Numbered from the stretch's first letter, positions 1 through 9,187 are shown. The stretch: DNA of 64,000 nt from Bacillus wiedmannii (GCF_001583695.1 NZ_LOBC01000028.1:310001-374000), one strand, 5' to 3'. The notes: generated by a model from the letters alone, not told the origin. A program made the numbers and translations.

Positions 1-682
1 CTCCGCCACGTTTTGATAATTCTCCAGTAGAACCGAGTGTAATGGCATGTAATTCTTTTAACGATGCATAACCATTTGCTTGCACCGTTTCAAACTCTTT
101 CGCACTAACCGTTCTCGTCTTCACCAACACATCCGGCATTAGAAACGCACCACGTATTAAAATGTTATGATGCTGCAGTTTTTTTCGAAGCATTTCACGT
201 AAATATAATGCAATTTGCAGAAACATCCCTGAGCCTGTTCCGCCCGCTAGTGATGTTACGATAATGACACGCACACCATATTCCGTTTGATCACTTGTAA
301 CCGGAAAAATCTTCTCAATTTCTTGCCAAAAGGACGTCAATTTATCTTCTTTCATCGCAGCACGTAACGCTAAACGGGAAATGACACGTAACTGCCCTGC
401 CCCTTCTGTCAGTGGTTTATCAAGTATAGTCGGGTCCATCGGAAACCACTCTGGAATCGTTGGATCTCCTGCAATATACTCTCTTGGCGTTTTACTAGAA
501 CTCGTTTGCGTCTTAAACTTTCGAATATGATCAAATTTACTCAATGTATTCACATCTGTATCAAATACGTGCATTGCTACCTTTTTTCGGCGCTCCTCAG
601 GTAGCCTTTCATATATTTGATGTGTCACAGTACTACCGATTCCACCTAAACCAATTAATATCGTTGGAACTTGTAACGTCAT
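1..682 (-). CDS. tubulin/FtsZ-like GTPase, N-terminal part (runs off window)
   Basis: This is the first 227 codons of a gene whose 3' end lies beyond the left edge. The ATG at 682 follows a GGAAGGTGG ribosome binding site. The protein opens with a Rossmann-type strand and glycine loop (GLGGIGS, residues 11-17) and carries the tubulin/FtsZ phosphate-binding signature GGTGSG at 147-152. It fits the tubulin-like family (Tubulin_2 type) rather than cell-division FtsZ, whose N-terminus differs. In that family GTP-driven filament formation or membrane remodelling has been proposed, not proven. It follows the vWA gene on the same strand by 73 bases, so they probably form one operon. The family call is good; the cellular role is unknown. 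Confidence 0.8.
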   Translation of the reverse strand, partial: MTLQVPTILIGLGGIGSTVTHQIYERLPEERRKKVAMHVFDTDVNTLSKFDHIRKFKTQTSSSKTPREYIAGDPTIPEWFPMDPTILDKPLTEGAGQLRVISRLALRAAMKEDKLTSFWQEIEKIFPVTSDQTEYGVRVIIVTSLAGGTGSGMFLQIALYLREMLRKKLQHHNILIRGAFLMPDVLVKTRTVSAKEFETVQANGYASLKELHAITLGSTGELSKRGG

Positions 683-755
683 GTGAACCACCTTCCTATT
701 CTTGCTTGTTTGAAAAGAGGAGAGAAAGATAAGACTCCCTCCTTTTCCCTACCTA

Positions 756-2855
756 CTATTCACACTCATATTTGTAAATTTCTTTACCATACCCTCTATC
801 AATTACTAAAAGTTCATTTGGATATAGCGTCTTATGTTCCATTCCAACCTCATCTTCTGTTATAAACATCCCATCAATAATCATTCCTACTACTTGTGAC
901 TCTTTCGCTACAAATATTGATTTCGATCCTTTCTTTGCTATAAACGTAACGGATTGCACAGTCTTTCTTTCTGCCCTAAACGGAATGCCAAAATAGTGCT
1001 TCCACCATTTATTTTTAAGTAATTCTGGCTCAGATTGATATAACCAATCTTTCGCTACCTCTTGATCCCATTCGTAATACAATAGTGCTTTTCGGTGAAA
1101 TCTTGGACGAGCAATCCATCCTAAAACGATTATTCCTACTACTAACAATAATAAAGTGATAGGAATAACAAACTTAAAAATAAGCGCATATTTTTCATAG
1201 AACGGTGCATTTTGAATATGAAGTGATATATTTTTCTTTACTTCTTGTAATTTTGAATCTTGCACTACGATGGTAGCTTCTACGGTGCCGGTATCTGTGA
1301 AATTGAATGTGTCGGAGTAATGAGGGCGAGGATAAATATAAATTTGATTATCCTGTTGTTTTATTTCATAGTTGATTGATTGTTTAGATGTGACACCAGT
1401 AGATTTTAATAGTTTCTTTACAGCTTCTTCTGTCATCGGCTTACCATCTAACTGTGGTTGTATAATAAACGGTTTACTATTCTCTAAATTCGTTACTTTT
1501 TCCTCATAATCTTTCGTAATAGTTTGCAATGATAATTTTGGTTTTTCAGTTACTTCGATTTTAAATTCCTTCGTCTGTCTGTAAAACCCCTTTATGTTCA
1601 TATGAACTTTCCCGCGCACTAACCCTTTATCGATCTTCGTTTCGTAGTAAAATACATGTTTTTTATCGTCCCACTTCATCGGGTACTGTTTTCCGTCTAT
1701 TTCTACTTCTGACTGAAAATATGAAGACTGAATTGGTAATTCCGTAGGCTTCGCTTCAATAACAGCAGTAACACCTTCGTACATTTTCTCCACATTTTTT
1801 TGACTACTATCGTCTTTGTCATAAGTAGAAACAGTATAGTTAAGCGCCGGTTCAACTAGTACTTGTAATCCTTCTTTCTCAATATCTCGATCCACTTCTA
1901 TCGTATAAGTTCCTGGTTTAATAACTTCCTGATTTTCCGTACTTATATGAACTATATTTCCGAATAATTTCGCTTCTCCTGGTGCATGTATGGAATAAGA
2001 AGATTGTAATTGTAATGGTTTAGAAATTTGTGTGACCTGATAATTAGACAAAGAAGGCGATTGTCGTACAAGCGTCATACGCTTTAACGGAAATGGCGTT
2101 GTAATCTCTACTTTCTTCCCTACTACTTTCGTTTTTACAATCGATTCAACAGAGGAGAACGGATCACGATTTGCAACTAACGCCGCTACTTGATTGACGC
2201 TTTTTACAATACCATCCTCTCCACTAGATGGCATCGTAACTCCATTTATCTCTTTCTTCCATATTTCTTTAAACGTATTTAGTTGTGCCTTTTCTTGCTG
2301 CCCTAAATCCTCTTCCATCGTAATTAAAATTGGATGTAACGATATCTTTTTTGCATCCATTTCTTTCTTAAACTGTGCTAACTTCTGTGTAATTTGTTCT
2401 TTTCCGCCAACCTTATCTTTCTCTAAATCATTAAATGCCCCGTCAGTTAAGACAATAAGCCAAAATTCACGTTTTCCATCTATATCTGCTTCCTTTTTTA
2501 TAGATTGCATCGCCGTTTCTACTGCGCTAAACGGGGTATTTAAATACGTTTTCCATGCCCCAATTCCCTCAATCTCTGTTTGTCTCTTATCCTTCGTTAA
2601 CGAAATGTTTAATGGATCATTCGGCTTGCTCATTGGAACATAAGAGAATTTATCTTTTTCATCTAATAGCGCAACTAAACTTTGCAAAGCATAATTGGCA
2701 TATTTCCAGCGATCGTTATTTCTCATGCTGCCCGAATCATCATATACAAGTGAAACGACCCTTTCCTTTGCCTCCTCTCCTTTTGCAAAAGTCCAAAAAG
2801 GATGTAACCATATAAATAGAAACAACATGAATGTGGCACAAATTCGAATTTTCAT
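756..2855 (-). CDS. membrane-anchored von Willebrand factor A domain protein
   Basis: The 699-residue protein starts at the ATG at 2855, where a signal peptide begins directly; an upstream in-frame start would bury it. AAAGGTGG lies about 13 bases upstream. After the signal sequence (about 1-25) comes a vWA domain with an intact metal-ion-dependent adhesion site: DDSGSM at 39-44 and a later LTDGAF. A long, probably beta-rich extracytoplasmic region follows, then one membrane segment (around 560-585) and a basic cytoplasmic tail of about 110 residues. vWA domains bind protein partners through a divalent metal. The gene precedes the tubulin-like gene, so it may couple an external signal or partner to that GTPase; this is inference. 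Confidence 0.82.
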   Translation of the reverse strand: MKIRICATFMLFLFIWLHPFWTFAKGEEAKERVVSLVYDDSGSMRNNDRWKYANYALQSLVALLDEKDKFSYVPMSKPNDPLNISLTKDKRQTEIEGIGAWKTYLNTPFSAVETAMQSIKKEADIDGKREFWLIVLTDGAFNDLEKDKVGGKEQITQKLAQFKKEMDAKKISLHPILITMEEDLGQQEKAQLNTFKEIWKKEINGVTMPSSGEDGIVKSVNQVAALVANRDPFSSVESIVKTKVVGKKVEITTPFPLKRMTLVRQSPSLSNYQVTQISKPLQLQSSYSIHAPGEAKLFGNIVHISTENQEVIKPGTYTIEVDRDIEKEGLQVLVEPALNYTVSTYDKDDSSQKNVEKMYEGVTAVIEAKPTELPIQSSYFQSEVEIDGKQYPMKWDDKKHVFYYETKIDKGLVRGKVHMNIKGFYRQTKEFKIEVTEKPKLSLQTITKDYEEKVTNLENSKPFIIQPQLDGKPMTEEAVKKLLKSTGVTSKQSINYEIKQQDNQIYIYPRPHYSDTFNFTDTGTVEATIVVQDSKLQEVKKNISLHIQNAPFYEKYALIFKFVIPITLLLLVVGIIVLGWIARPRFHRKALLYYEWDQEVAKDWLYQSEPELLKNKWWKHYFGIPFRAERKTVQSVTFIAKKGSKSIFVAKESQVVGMIIDGMFITEDEVGMEHKTLYPNELLVIDRGYGKEIYKYECE

Positions 2856-3028
2856 GATGAGGCTTCGCCACCTTTGTAGACAAATTCCTATGTTTAAATT
2901 TATGAGAGGATACAAGATATATGACTTGTATTTTAGGACAACTAGCACAGCATAACTTTATTATGTAAACAGATATATATACTGAATATGATTCCTTCTA
3001 GCGTTTTCTATCCGATACTATAAGTAAA

Positions 3029-3066
3029 AAAGCCTGTTTAAGCTCTACACTTAAAACAGACTTTTC
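3029..3066 (-). terminator. intrinsic terminator of the VOC gene
   Basis: On the minus strand a stem built on CTGTTTTAAG / CTTAAACAG is followed by a run of T, just past the stop codon of the VOC gene. Confidence 0.75.
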
Positions 3067-3111
3067 CTACTTTTCATATTGAAAATACATAACAAAAAGT
3101 TTGATTTTAAA

Positions 3112-3450
3112 TTAACACATTACTTCAATTGTAAATCCACCAGGTGCTTCCACATAAAACGTATACGCATGTGCACTTTTAGGAGCCTCAACCAAAAATC
3201 CATCTTCCTTCAACCTTTGATTTATCTTATCTACTTGTTCATTATTTTCTTGTGGAAATCCTACATGAAATGTTTTTGGATAATGTACGTCTTTCCCTTT
3301 CATTAACGTTAATATAAACCCATCATTATCACGCATAACCGCAAAGCCATTTCCCCTTGCTCCGCTACAAGTTAAACCGAAATATTTTTCTAAAAACTCT
3401 CTAGTAGCTGCTACATCTGAAACTGTTAAATTAAGATGTTTAATTTTCAA
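3112..3450 (-). CDS. VOC superfamily protein (glyoxalase/bleomycin-resistance fold)
   Basis: The 112-residue protein shows the VOC pattern: an N-terminal IKHLNLTVSD strand, a helix (TREFLEKYFGL), a central HVGF strand and a C-terminal GGFTIEVM strand that usually supplies a metal ligand. It is a single half-repeat pair, so it probably acts as a dimer. The family includes metal-dependent lyases, dioxygenases and drug-binding proteins, and the substrate cannot be read from sequence. It stands alone, with its own terminator downstream and an unrelated gene upstream. Confidence 0.75.
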   Translation of the reverse strand: MKIKHLNLTVSDVAATREFLEKYFGLTCSGARGNGFAVMRDNDGFILTLMKGKDVHYPKTFHVGFPQENNEQVDKINQRLKEDGFLVEAPKSAHAYTFYVEAPGGFTIEVMC

Positions 3451-3493
3451 ACCATCACCAACTTTCTTAATTTTCTAACATTTTACCATACAA

Positions 3494-3522
3494 TGAAAAA
3501 ACACGCCTTCACAGCGTGTTTT
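3494..3522 (-). terminator. intrinsic terminator overlapping a stop codon
   Basis: The minus strand forms an ACACGC / GCGTGT stem with flanking A and T tracts that overlaps the end of the gene at 3521-3856. Confidence 0.75.
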
Positions 3523-3856
3523 ATTGCTTCACATACACTTCAACAATTGGATTATCTTTATGATCCGCATGTAAGCGTATATTCTCTTCACTTGTACGAT
3601 AAATGTTAGCTAATAACATAATCGTTAACACATTAGGAGTTTTTGCATCGCTCCCGTATTTCCTTTCAAGCGCTTCCTTATATTCAAAATCCAAATCCCC
3701 CTGCACATATGTATACACTTCAAAACCATCTTCTAAATTGCAAACTACTGTATCAATGATATCTGCCCCTACTTGCTTCTTCATTTCCTCTCGCAAAGCT
3801 TCAATAAATTCTTCCCATGGTATTTCGTATGTCTGAAACTGATCTGTAGATTTCAT
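3521..3856 (-). CDS. hypothetical protein, small acidic alpha/beta
   Basis: The 111-residue protein starts at an ATG behind GGAGGAAAAGGC, a strong ribosome binding site, and ends in a terminator. It has no signal peptide or membrane segment and is acidic and probably cytoplasmic, with helices near residues 12-30 and 60-70. I do not recognise the family. Start, Shine-Dalgarno and terminator together make it a convincing real gene. It diverges from the Gly/Cys-rich gene, with their regulatory regions sharing 3857-3990. Confidence 0.65.
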   Translation of the reverse strand: MKSTDQFQTYEIPWEEFIEALREEMKKQVGADIIDTVVCNLEDGFEVYTYVQGDLDFEYKEALERKYGSDAKTPNVLTIMLLANIYRTSEENIRLHADHKDNPIVEVYVKQ

Positions 3857-3990
3857 GCCTTTTCCTCCTTATATATCCTCTTCCTATATTTCCCCTTTCC
3901 TATAACAATTATGATAGATAGGGCATTCGTACAAGCCGCACTTGTCCCCTTTACATATCGTATTACTGTAATGCGGAAGGAGGAAAGAAC

Positions 3991-4398
3991 ATGCATAGAC
4001 AAAAATGTTATGATACTTGCCGACGTTATTTCGGTAAAGTCGTTCGCATTGAAGATCGTGATGGTCGCATTCATTTAGGGAAAATAATTGATGTGACAAA
4101 TAGCTCTGTATGGATTGAACCAGTGCAACAGCGCTCATCTTTTGACACTGGATTCGGATACTACGACGCATATGCAAACGGTGGTTGTGATCTTTGCGGC
4201 GGCCTTAGCAGATGTGATAGTTGCGGATTTGGTTGCGGTGGTGGTTGCGGTGGTGGTTGCGGCGGTGGTTTTAGTAGCTGTGGATGTGGCGGTCGTGGTT
4301 GCGGTAGTTGTGGTGGCTGGGGTGGCGGCGGCTGGGGCGTTGAACTCGGATTTGGTTTCATCTTCGGAATTACATTAGCTGCATTATTTTTCATTTAA
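3991..4398 (+). CDS. Gly/Cys-rich small protein with C-terminal membrane segment
   Basis: The 135-residue protein is preceded by AAGGAGGAAAGAAC, a near-ideal ribosome binding site. Residues 1-45 form a basic, probably beta-strand domain (RRYFGKVVRIEDRDGR) resembling an SH3-like or Sm-like barrel. Residues 65-113 are about half glycine, with some fifteen cysteines in GCGGG-type repeats, and residues 115-135 form one hydrophobic segment. It could be a spore-surface or coat protein, where Gly/Cys-rich sequence is common, or a metal-binding membrane protein. It is unlikely to be an azole-type peptide precursor because it lacks the usual leader and no modification enzymes are adjacent. Function unknown. 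Confidence 0.7.
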   Translation: MHRQKCYDTCRRYFGKVVRIEDRDGRIHLGKIIDVTNSSVWIEPVQQRSSFDTGFGYYDAYANGGCDLCGGLSRCDSCGFGCGGGCGGGCGGGFSSCGCGGRGCGSCGGWGGGGWGVELGFGFIFGITLAALFFI

Positions 4399-4403
4399 CA
4401 TAG

Positions 4404-4440
4404 TAAAGAGTTGACTAGCTTTAGTCAACTCTCTTTCTTT
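4404..4440. terminator. bidirectional terminator
   Basis: A hairpin with arms AAAGAGTTGACTA and TAGTCAACTCTTT lies between two convergent genes, with T tracts on both strands. Confidence 0.85.
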
Positions 4441-5158
4441 ATTTTTCACATATAAAAATACGATGTCCTAAAATATGTTGGTACATAAGTCGTACATTTT
4501 CATGCTGTACCCATGCCTCATATAATTCATTTGGAATATGCGAGGATACATTCCATTCTGGCTCTTCTATATAGCCCGAGATTGTTTCTGCAATTGTACC
4601 ACCGCCAGCAATTGTAATTCTTTTAAAATTTGCTTTCTGAAATAATTGTACCCATTCACTCTCAGTTAATAGTTCTTTCATCCCGTATAGTCGGGCAATT
4701 TTTCCTTCCTCACTCTTCTCAATGTGCCTATCAATAATCATTTCAATGACAACAAGTTTACCGTCTTTCTGTAGTACACGATAGCACTCCGGGATAACCC
4801 TTTCTTTCTCTGTAAAAGCGAGTATCGATTCTCCGAGTACGAACTCAAATGAGTCATGCAAACAAGGTAATTGCTCTACATTTCCTTCAATTAATTGAAT
4901 GTCTATTCCTTCAAACGACCATCTATCTTTCGCCTTTTGAATCATAATCTCATTCTTTTCAACCGCCGTTACTTTATAACCATATTCTTTCTTCATATAT
5001 GCCGCTGTTTTCCCCGTACCACAGCCTATCTCAAGGACATTTGCTCCATATCTAAAAGGCAATTGTGCTAACAATTGTTTCGTTAACGTAAAACCACCAG
5101 GATGAGCACTTCCTATTCCGTAATAAGCTAGGAAATCGATGTAAGTATTTCGTTTCAT
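4439..5158 (-). CDS. class I SAM-dependent methyltransferase
   Basis: The start is the ATG at 5158, behind TAAAGGAGAATTCT, giving 239 residues; the upstream in-frame ATG has no ribosome binding site. Motif I is VLEIGCGTGKTAAYM (the SAM-binding glycine loop), followed by the acidic VTAVEKN strand and a motif IV-like LGESILAFTEK. The overall pattern matches small-molecule methyltransferases of the UbiE/COQ5 type. The substrate cannot be deduced. It is monocistronic, between a bidirectional terminator and the terminator of the first oppA. Confidence 0.78.
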   Translation of the reverse strand: MKRNTYIDFLAYYGIGSAHPGGFTLTKQLLAQLPFRYGANVLEIGCGTGKTAAYMKKEYGYKVTAVEKNEIMIQKAKDRWSFEGIDIQLIEGNVEQLPCLHDSFEFVLGESILAFTEKERVIPECYRVLQKDGKLVVIEMIIDRHIEKSEEGKIARLYGMKELLTESEWVQLFQKANFKRITIAGGGTIAETISGYIEEPEWNVSSHIPNELYEAWVQHENVRLMYQHILGHRIFICEK

Positions 5159-5221
5159 AGAATTCTCCTTTAAATTTTCTATAATACATATATTCACCTA
5201 TCAATAAATCGTGCACATACA

Positions 5222-5259
5222 AAAAGCATTTCCAAGTGCTATACCGCAACTTGAAAATG
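5222..5259 (-). terminator. terminator of oppA copy 1
   Basis: Arms AGCATTT(C)CAAGT and ACTTG(A)AAATGCT are followed on the minus strand by a T run. Confidence 0.75.
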
Positions 5260-5271
5260 CTCTTCTCTTTT

Positions 5272-6978
5272 TTATTTCTCTTCTACATACGCCCATTTGA
5301 AACTATATTCCGGACTAATATTATGTTTCACAATTCCCTTTACATTCGGTTTCATAACATATGATTTAGCACTTTGATATAAAGGTACAAGTGCTACATC
5401 TTCCTCAAGTAACAATTTCTCTGCCTTCCCTAGCTCTGTCCAACGTTTTTTTGCATCAGCCATCCATTCTGTCTTACCTTTAGTAATAATATCATCATAT
5501 TTTGAATTTGAGTAGCTCATCTGGTTTTGAGAATTTTTCGTTTCAAACATATCAAGGTACGTCATTGGATCCGCATAATCTGGATTCCAGCCACCATATG
5601 AAAAATCATAATCTTGGTCTGATTCTAATTTTAGTTTTTGCTTAAATGGTTGCAGTTTAATATTTACTGTCACGCCTTTTAAATTCTTTTCAACTTGATC
5701 TTTTACATACTCCCCAACTTTTTTCGCATTACCAGTATCATAATTTAACAATTCAATTGTTACTTGATCTTTTCCAAGCTCTTTTTTCGCTTCTTCCCAT
5801 GCTGCTGCTGCCTTTTTAGAATCTTGTTTTAAACCATTCTTGAACGTTTCTGCGAAATCTTTACCGTCTGGTCCACTCGCTAAACCTTTTGGTACTAAGT
5901 AATCCACTGGTTTTGAACCATCATTTAAAATAACATTCGTTAAAGCTTTCTTATCAATGGATAATGCGATTGCTTCACGTAGCTTTTTGCTCTTTAACGG
6001 TGTATCTTGCCCACCACGCTTTTGATTTAGACGCAAGTAAAACGTACTTGTTTCTGAATATGCTCCAAATTCCTCTTTATTATTTCTATACTTATCAACA
6101 AATTCTCCTGATAAAATTGCGAAATCAATTGCACCTGTATCATATAAATTCACTCTAGTAGCTGGTTCTTTTACTACACTATAGTTAATTTCATCTAGTT
6201 TTACAGTCTTTTTATCCCAATACTGCTCATTCTTCTTCAATTTCCAACCTTGCTCATGCTTCCAATCAGTAAGAACAAAAGGTCCGTTATATACTGTTGT
6301 ATCAGACTCTAAACCAAATTTATTTCCTTTTTCTTTTACGAATTTTTCATTTAATGGATAGTATGACGCAAATGCCATTAAATTCAAGAAATATGGTACT
6401 GGTCTTTCTAGTTCAACTTCAAGCGTATGATCATCTACCGCTTTTACACCTAATGTAGCTACTTCTGCTTTTCCTTGATTAATTGTTTCTGCATTTTTAA
6501 GATAGTAAGCAATAAATGCATACTCAGCAGCTGTTTTTGGATCTACTAGACGTTGCCATGCAAATACGAAATCTTTCGCTGTTACAGGATCACCGTTCGA
6601 CCATTTTGCATCTTTCCGTAATTTAAATGTATATTTTTTACCATCCTCGCTTTTTGTGCTAGATTCTGCCACAGCAGGGATTGGCTTATTATCTTTATCA
6701 AGGCGATATAAACCTTCCATTGTATTACCTAAAATTTGTGCCCCAAGTGTATCCGTACTTTTTGAAGTGTCCATCGTCGGAATTTCATTCGTTTCTGTAC
6801 GATTTAACACTTGCTTTGCCGCATATTTAATATCAGATTTCTTCTCTTCTCCACCATTATTAGATGTCGTTGTCGTTTTCTTCTCCCCACCAGAAGATCC
6901 AGAACACGCTGTTAACGCCATACTCATCGCTAAAACTGGCACTACAACCGCCGTAAACTTTTTCATCTTTTTCTTCAT
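5272..6978 (-). CDS. oligopeptide ABC transporter substrate-binding lipoprotein (OppA), copy 1
   Basis: The 568-residue extracytoplasmic lipoprotein should bind oligopeptides for an Opp-type importer. The signal peptide ends in the lipobox LTAC with the lipidated Cys at 25, followed by a Gly/Ser/Thr linker. The SBP_bac_5 body includes EIPTMDTSKSTDTLG, AKDFVFAWQRL and YADPMTYLDMF. It starts with ATG behind GGGGAGGGTACAAGA. No permease or ATPase gene adjoins, so it must share a transporter encoded elsewhere. It is one of three tandem paralogues with the same promoter block, and a CodY-like box in the leader suggests repression under nutrient excess. Confidence 0.93.
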   Translation of the reverse strand: MKKKMKKFTAVVVPVLAMSMALTACSGSSGGEKKTTTTSNNGGEEKKSDIKYAAKQVLNRTETNEIPTMDTSKSTDTLGAQILGNTMEGLYRLDKDNKPIPAVAESSTKSEDGKKYTFKLRKDAKWSNGDPVTAKDFVFAWQRLVDPKTAAEYAFIAYYLKNAETINQGKAEVATLGVKAVDDHTLEVELERPVPYFLNLMAFASYYPLNEKFVKEKGNKFGLESDTTVYNGPFVLTDWKHEQGWKLKKNEQYWDKKTVKLDEINYSVVKEPATRVNLYDTGAIDFAILSGEFVDKYRNNKEEFGAYSETSTFYLRLNQKRGGQDTPLKSKKLREAIALSIDKKALTNVILNDGSKPVDYLVPKGLASGPDGKDFAETFKNGLKQDSKKAAAAWEEAKKELGKDQVTIELLNYDTGNAKKVGEYVKDQVEKNLKGVTVNIKLQPFKQKLKLESDQDYDFSYGGWNPDYADPMTYLDMFETKNSQNQMSYSNSKYDDIITKGKTEWMADAKKRWTELGKAEKLLLEEDVALVPLYQSAKSYVMKPNVKGIVKHNISPEYSFKWAYVEEK

Positions 6979-7035
6979 TCTTGTACCCTCCCCAATTTAT
7001 ATGTACGAAACTAACTTTGAGAGATTTCAAATTTA

Positions 7036-7091
7036 AATTATCAGAAAATTATTACTAATTATCATTCTACTAATTTTTCGCGATTTGTAAA
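7036..7091 (-). promoter_or_regulatory. oppA-1 promoter with CodY-like box
   Basis: On the minus strand a -35 TTTACA (7086-7091) and -10 TAGAAT (7064-7069) are 16 bases apart. Immediately downstream, 7036-7050 differs from the CodY consensus AATTTTCWGAAAATT at one position. The same block recurs before the other two oppA copies. Confidence 0.7.
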
Positions 7092-7233
7092 GTATTTTTA
7101 AAGAATATTCATAATAATTAATTTATTTAAACCAATAACAATCTATTACTACTATACGAATTCTCCCCCATCTACTATATGTAAGTACCACTTTTCTTAT
7201 TCTTCTCTATTTATTTAAATTTAATTGAATAGT

Positions 7234-7281
7234 AAAAGAGCGTTAAAAAAATAAATAATATATTTTTTTAACGCTCTTTTT
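7234..7281 (-). terminator. terminator of oppA copy 2
   Basis: The hairpin has arms AAGAGCGTTAAAAAAATA and its complement, with T runs on the minus strand. Confidence 0.8.
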
Positions 7282-7283
7282 TC

Positions 7284-8990
7284 CTATTTCCCTTCCGTTA
7301 CATAAGCCCACTTAAAGCTATATTCTGGACTAATGTTATGTTTCACAATTCCTTTTACATTCGGTTTCATTACATACGCTCTTCCTGTTTGATATAAAGG
7401 AACTAACCCTGCATCTTCTTCAAGGAATAATTTTTCTGCTTTCCCTAACGTCTCCCAACGTTTCTTCGCATCACTCATTAATTCATTCCCTGATTTTTGT
7501 ACCATTTCGTCGTATTTTGCATTTGAATAACTCATTTGGTTATATGGGCTCTTCGATTCAAACATATCAATAAATGTCATTGGATCCGCATAGTCTGGAC
7601 TCCAACCTGCATAAGAAATTTCATAATCTTGTGCAGTCTCTAATTTTAGTTTTTGTTTGAACGGCTGAATTTTTGTATTAATCGTTACACCTTTTAAATT
7701 TTTCTCAATTTGATCTTTTACATAATCAGCAATCTTTTTCGCAGTTCCATCATCATAACTTAGTAATTCAATTGTAACTTGATCTTTTCCAAGTTCTTTT
7801 TTCGCTGCTTCCCACGCTGCTGCACCTTTTTTCGGATCATATTTCAGACCATTTTTAAATGTATCTTGGAAATCTTTACCGTCTGGTCCTGTCGCCAGCC
7901 CTTTTGGAACCAATTGATCCGTTGCTTTTGAACCATTATTTAAAATAACGTTTGCCAGCCCTTTTTTATCAACCGATAATGCGATTGCTTCACGAAGCTT
8001 TTTGCTCTTTAACGGTGTATCTTGTCCGTTACGCTTTTGATTTAAACGTAAGAAGAATGTACTTGCTTCTGAATACTCACCGTACTCATCTTTGTTCGAT
8101 TTATATTTATCTACAAATTCTCCTGATAGTAATGTGAAATCAATTGATCCTGTATCATATAAGTTTACTTTCGTCGCAACTTCTTTTACTACACTATAGT
8201 TAATTTCTTCTAATTTCACAGTCTTCTTATCCCAATACTTATCATTTTTCATTAGCTGCCATCCTTGTTCATGTTTCCATGAAGACATCACGAACGGCCC
8301 GTTATACACAGTTGTATCTGCTTCTAAACCGTACTTGTCGCCTTTTTCCTTTACGAATTTCTCATTTAAAGGATAGTATGACGGGAATGCTAGTAAATTT
8401 AAGAAATATGGTACTGGCTTTTCTAATTCTACTTCTAGTGTATAATCATCTACCGCTTTTGCTCCTAATTCTGTTACAGGTTTTTCACCTTTATTAATTG
8501 CCTCTGCGTTTTTAATATAGTAGGCAATAAATGCATATTCTGCCGCTGTATTTTTATCAAGTAAGCGCTGCCATGCGTATACGAAATCTTTCGCTGTTAC
8601 TGGATCACCATTTGACCATTTTGCATCTTTACGTAGTTTAAATGTATATTTTTTGCCATCCTCGCTTTTCGTACTAGATTCTGCCGCAGCTGGAATTGGC
8701 TTATTATCTTTATCCAAACGATATAATCCTTCCATCGTGTTTCCTAAAATTTGTGCCCCTAACGTATCAGTAGATTTAGACGTATCCATCGTCGGAATCT
8801 CTTGATTCTCTGTACGATTTAATACTTGTTTTGCTGCGTATTTAATTTCGGATTTGTTCTCTTCCCCACCACCACTAGACGTCGTAGTTGATTTCTTCTC
8901 CCCACCAGATCCAGAACACGCTGTTAACGCCATACTCATCGCTAAAACTGGCGCTACAACCGCCGTGAACTTTTTCATCTTTTTCTTCAT
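7284..8990 (-). CDS. oligopeptide ABC transporter substrate-binding lipoprotein (OppA), copy 2
   Basis: This 568-residue paralogue of copy 1 is closely similar over its whole length. It has the same lipobox (LTAC, Cys 25) and conserved blocks KYTFKLRKDAKWSNGD and YADPMTFIDMF. Substitutions cluster in segments that typically line the peptide pocket, so the paralogues may differ in peptide preference (inference). It has its own promoter and terminator, so it is a separate transcription unit. Like its neighbours it lacks adjacent permease or ATPase genes. Confidence 0.93.
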   Translation of the reverse strand: MKKKMKKFTAVVAPVLAMSMALTACSGSGGEKKSTTTSSGGGEENKSEIKYAAKQVLNRTENQEIPTMDTSKSTDTLGAQILGNTMEGLYRLDKDNKPIPAAAESSTKSEDGKKYTFKLRKDAKWSNGDPVTAKDFVYAWQRLLDKNTAAEYAFIAYYIKNAEAINKGEKPVTELGAKAVDDYTLEVELEKPVPYFLNLLAFPSYYPLNEKFVKEKGDKYGLEADTTVYNGPFVMSSWKHEQGWQLMKNDKYWDKKTVKLEEINYSVVKEVATKVNLYDTGSIDFTLLSGEFVDKYKSNKDEYGEYSEASTFFLRLNQKRNGQDTPLKSKKLREAIALSVDKKGLANVILNNGSKATDQLVPKGLATGPDGKDFQDTFKNGLKYDPKKGAAAWEAAKKELGKDQVTIELLSYDDGTAKKIADYVKDQIEKNLKGVTINTKIQPFKQKLKLETAQDYEISYAGWSPDYADPMTFIDMFESKSPYNQMSYSNAKYDEMVQKSGNELMSDAKKRWETLGKAEKLFLEEDAGLVPLYQTGRAYVMKPNVKGIVKHNISPEYSFKWAYVTEGK

Positions 8991-9048
8991 TTTTGTACCC
9001 TCCCCAATTATATGTACGAAACTAATTTTGATAGATTCTCTAATAACT

Positions 9049-9104
9049 AGTTATCAGAAAATTCTTATTAATTAATATTCTACCGATTTTTCTGTCTTTG
9101 TAAA
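9049..9104 (-). promoter_or_regulatory. oppA-2 promoter with CodY-like box
   Basis: TTTACA (9099-9104), 16 bases and TAGAAT (9077-9082) are followed by a box at 9049-9063 with two mismatches to the CodY consensus. Confidence 0.62.
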
Positions 9105-9187
9105 GTTATTTTTAAAATATTCTAAAAATTATCCCTTTCACAATAGAAACCTTATATCCATTACTTTTTACATTTAATCTCATAATA

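Noticed and set aside
4115-4394. Open frames of 77-87 codons in other frames of the Gly/Cys-rich gene
   Set aside because: The GGC/GGT repeat yields Val/Ala- and Pro-rich shadows in other frames; only the frame with AAGGAGG is credible.
3991-4398. Azole-modified peptide (heterocycloanthracin-like) precursor
   Set aside because: The N-terminus does not resemble the known leader, a membrane helix closes the protein, and no cyclodehydratase or docking genes are near.
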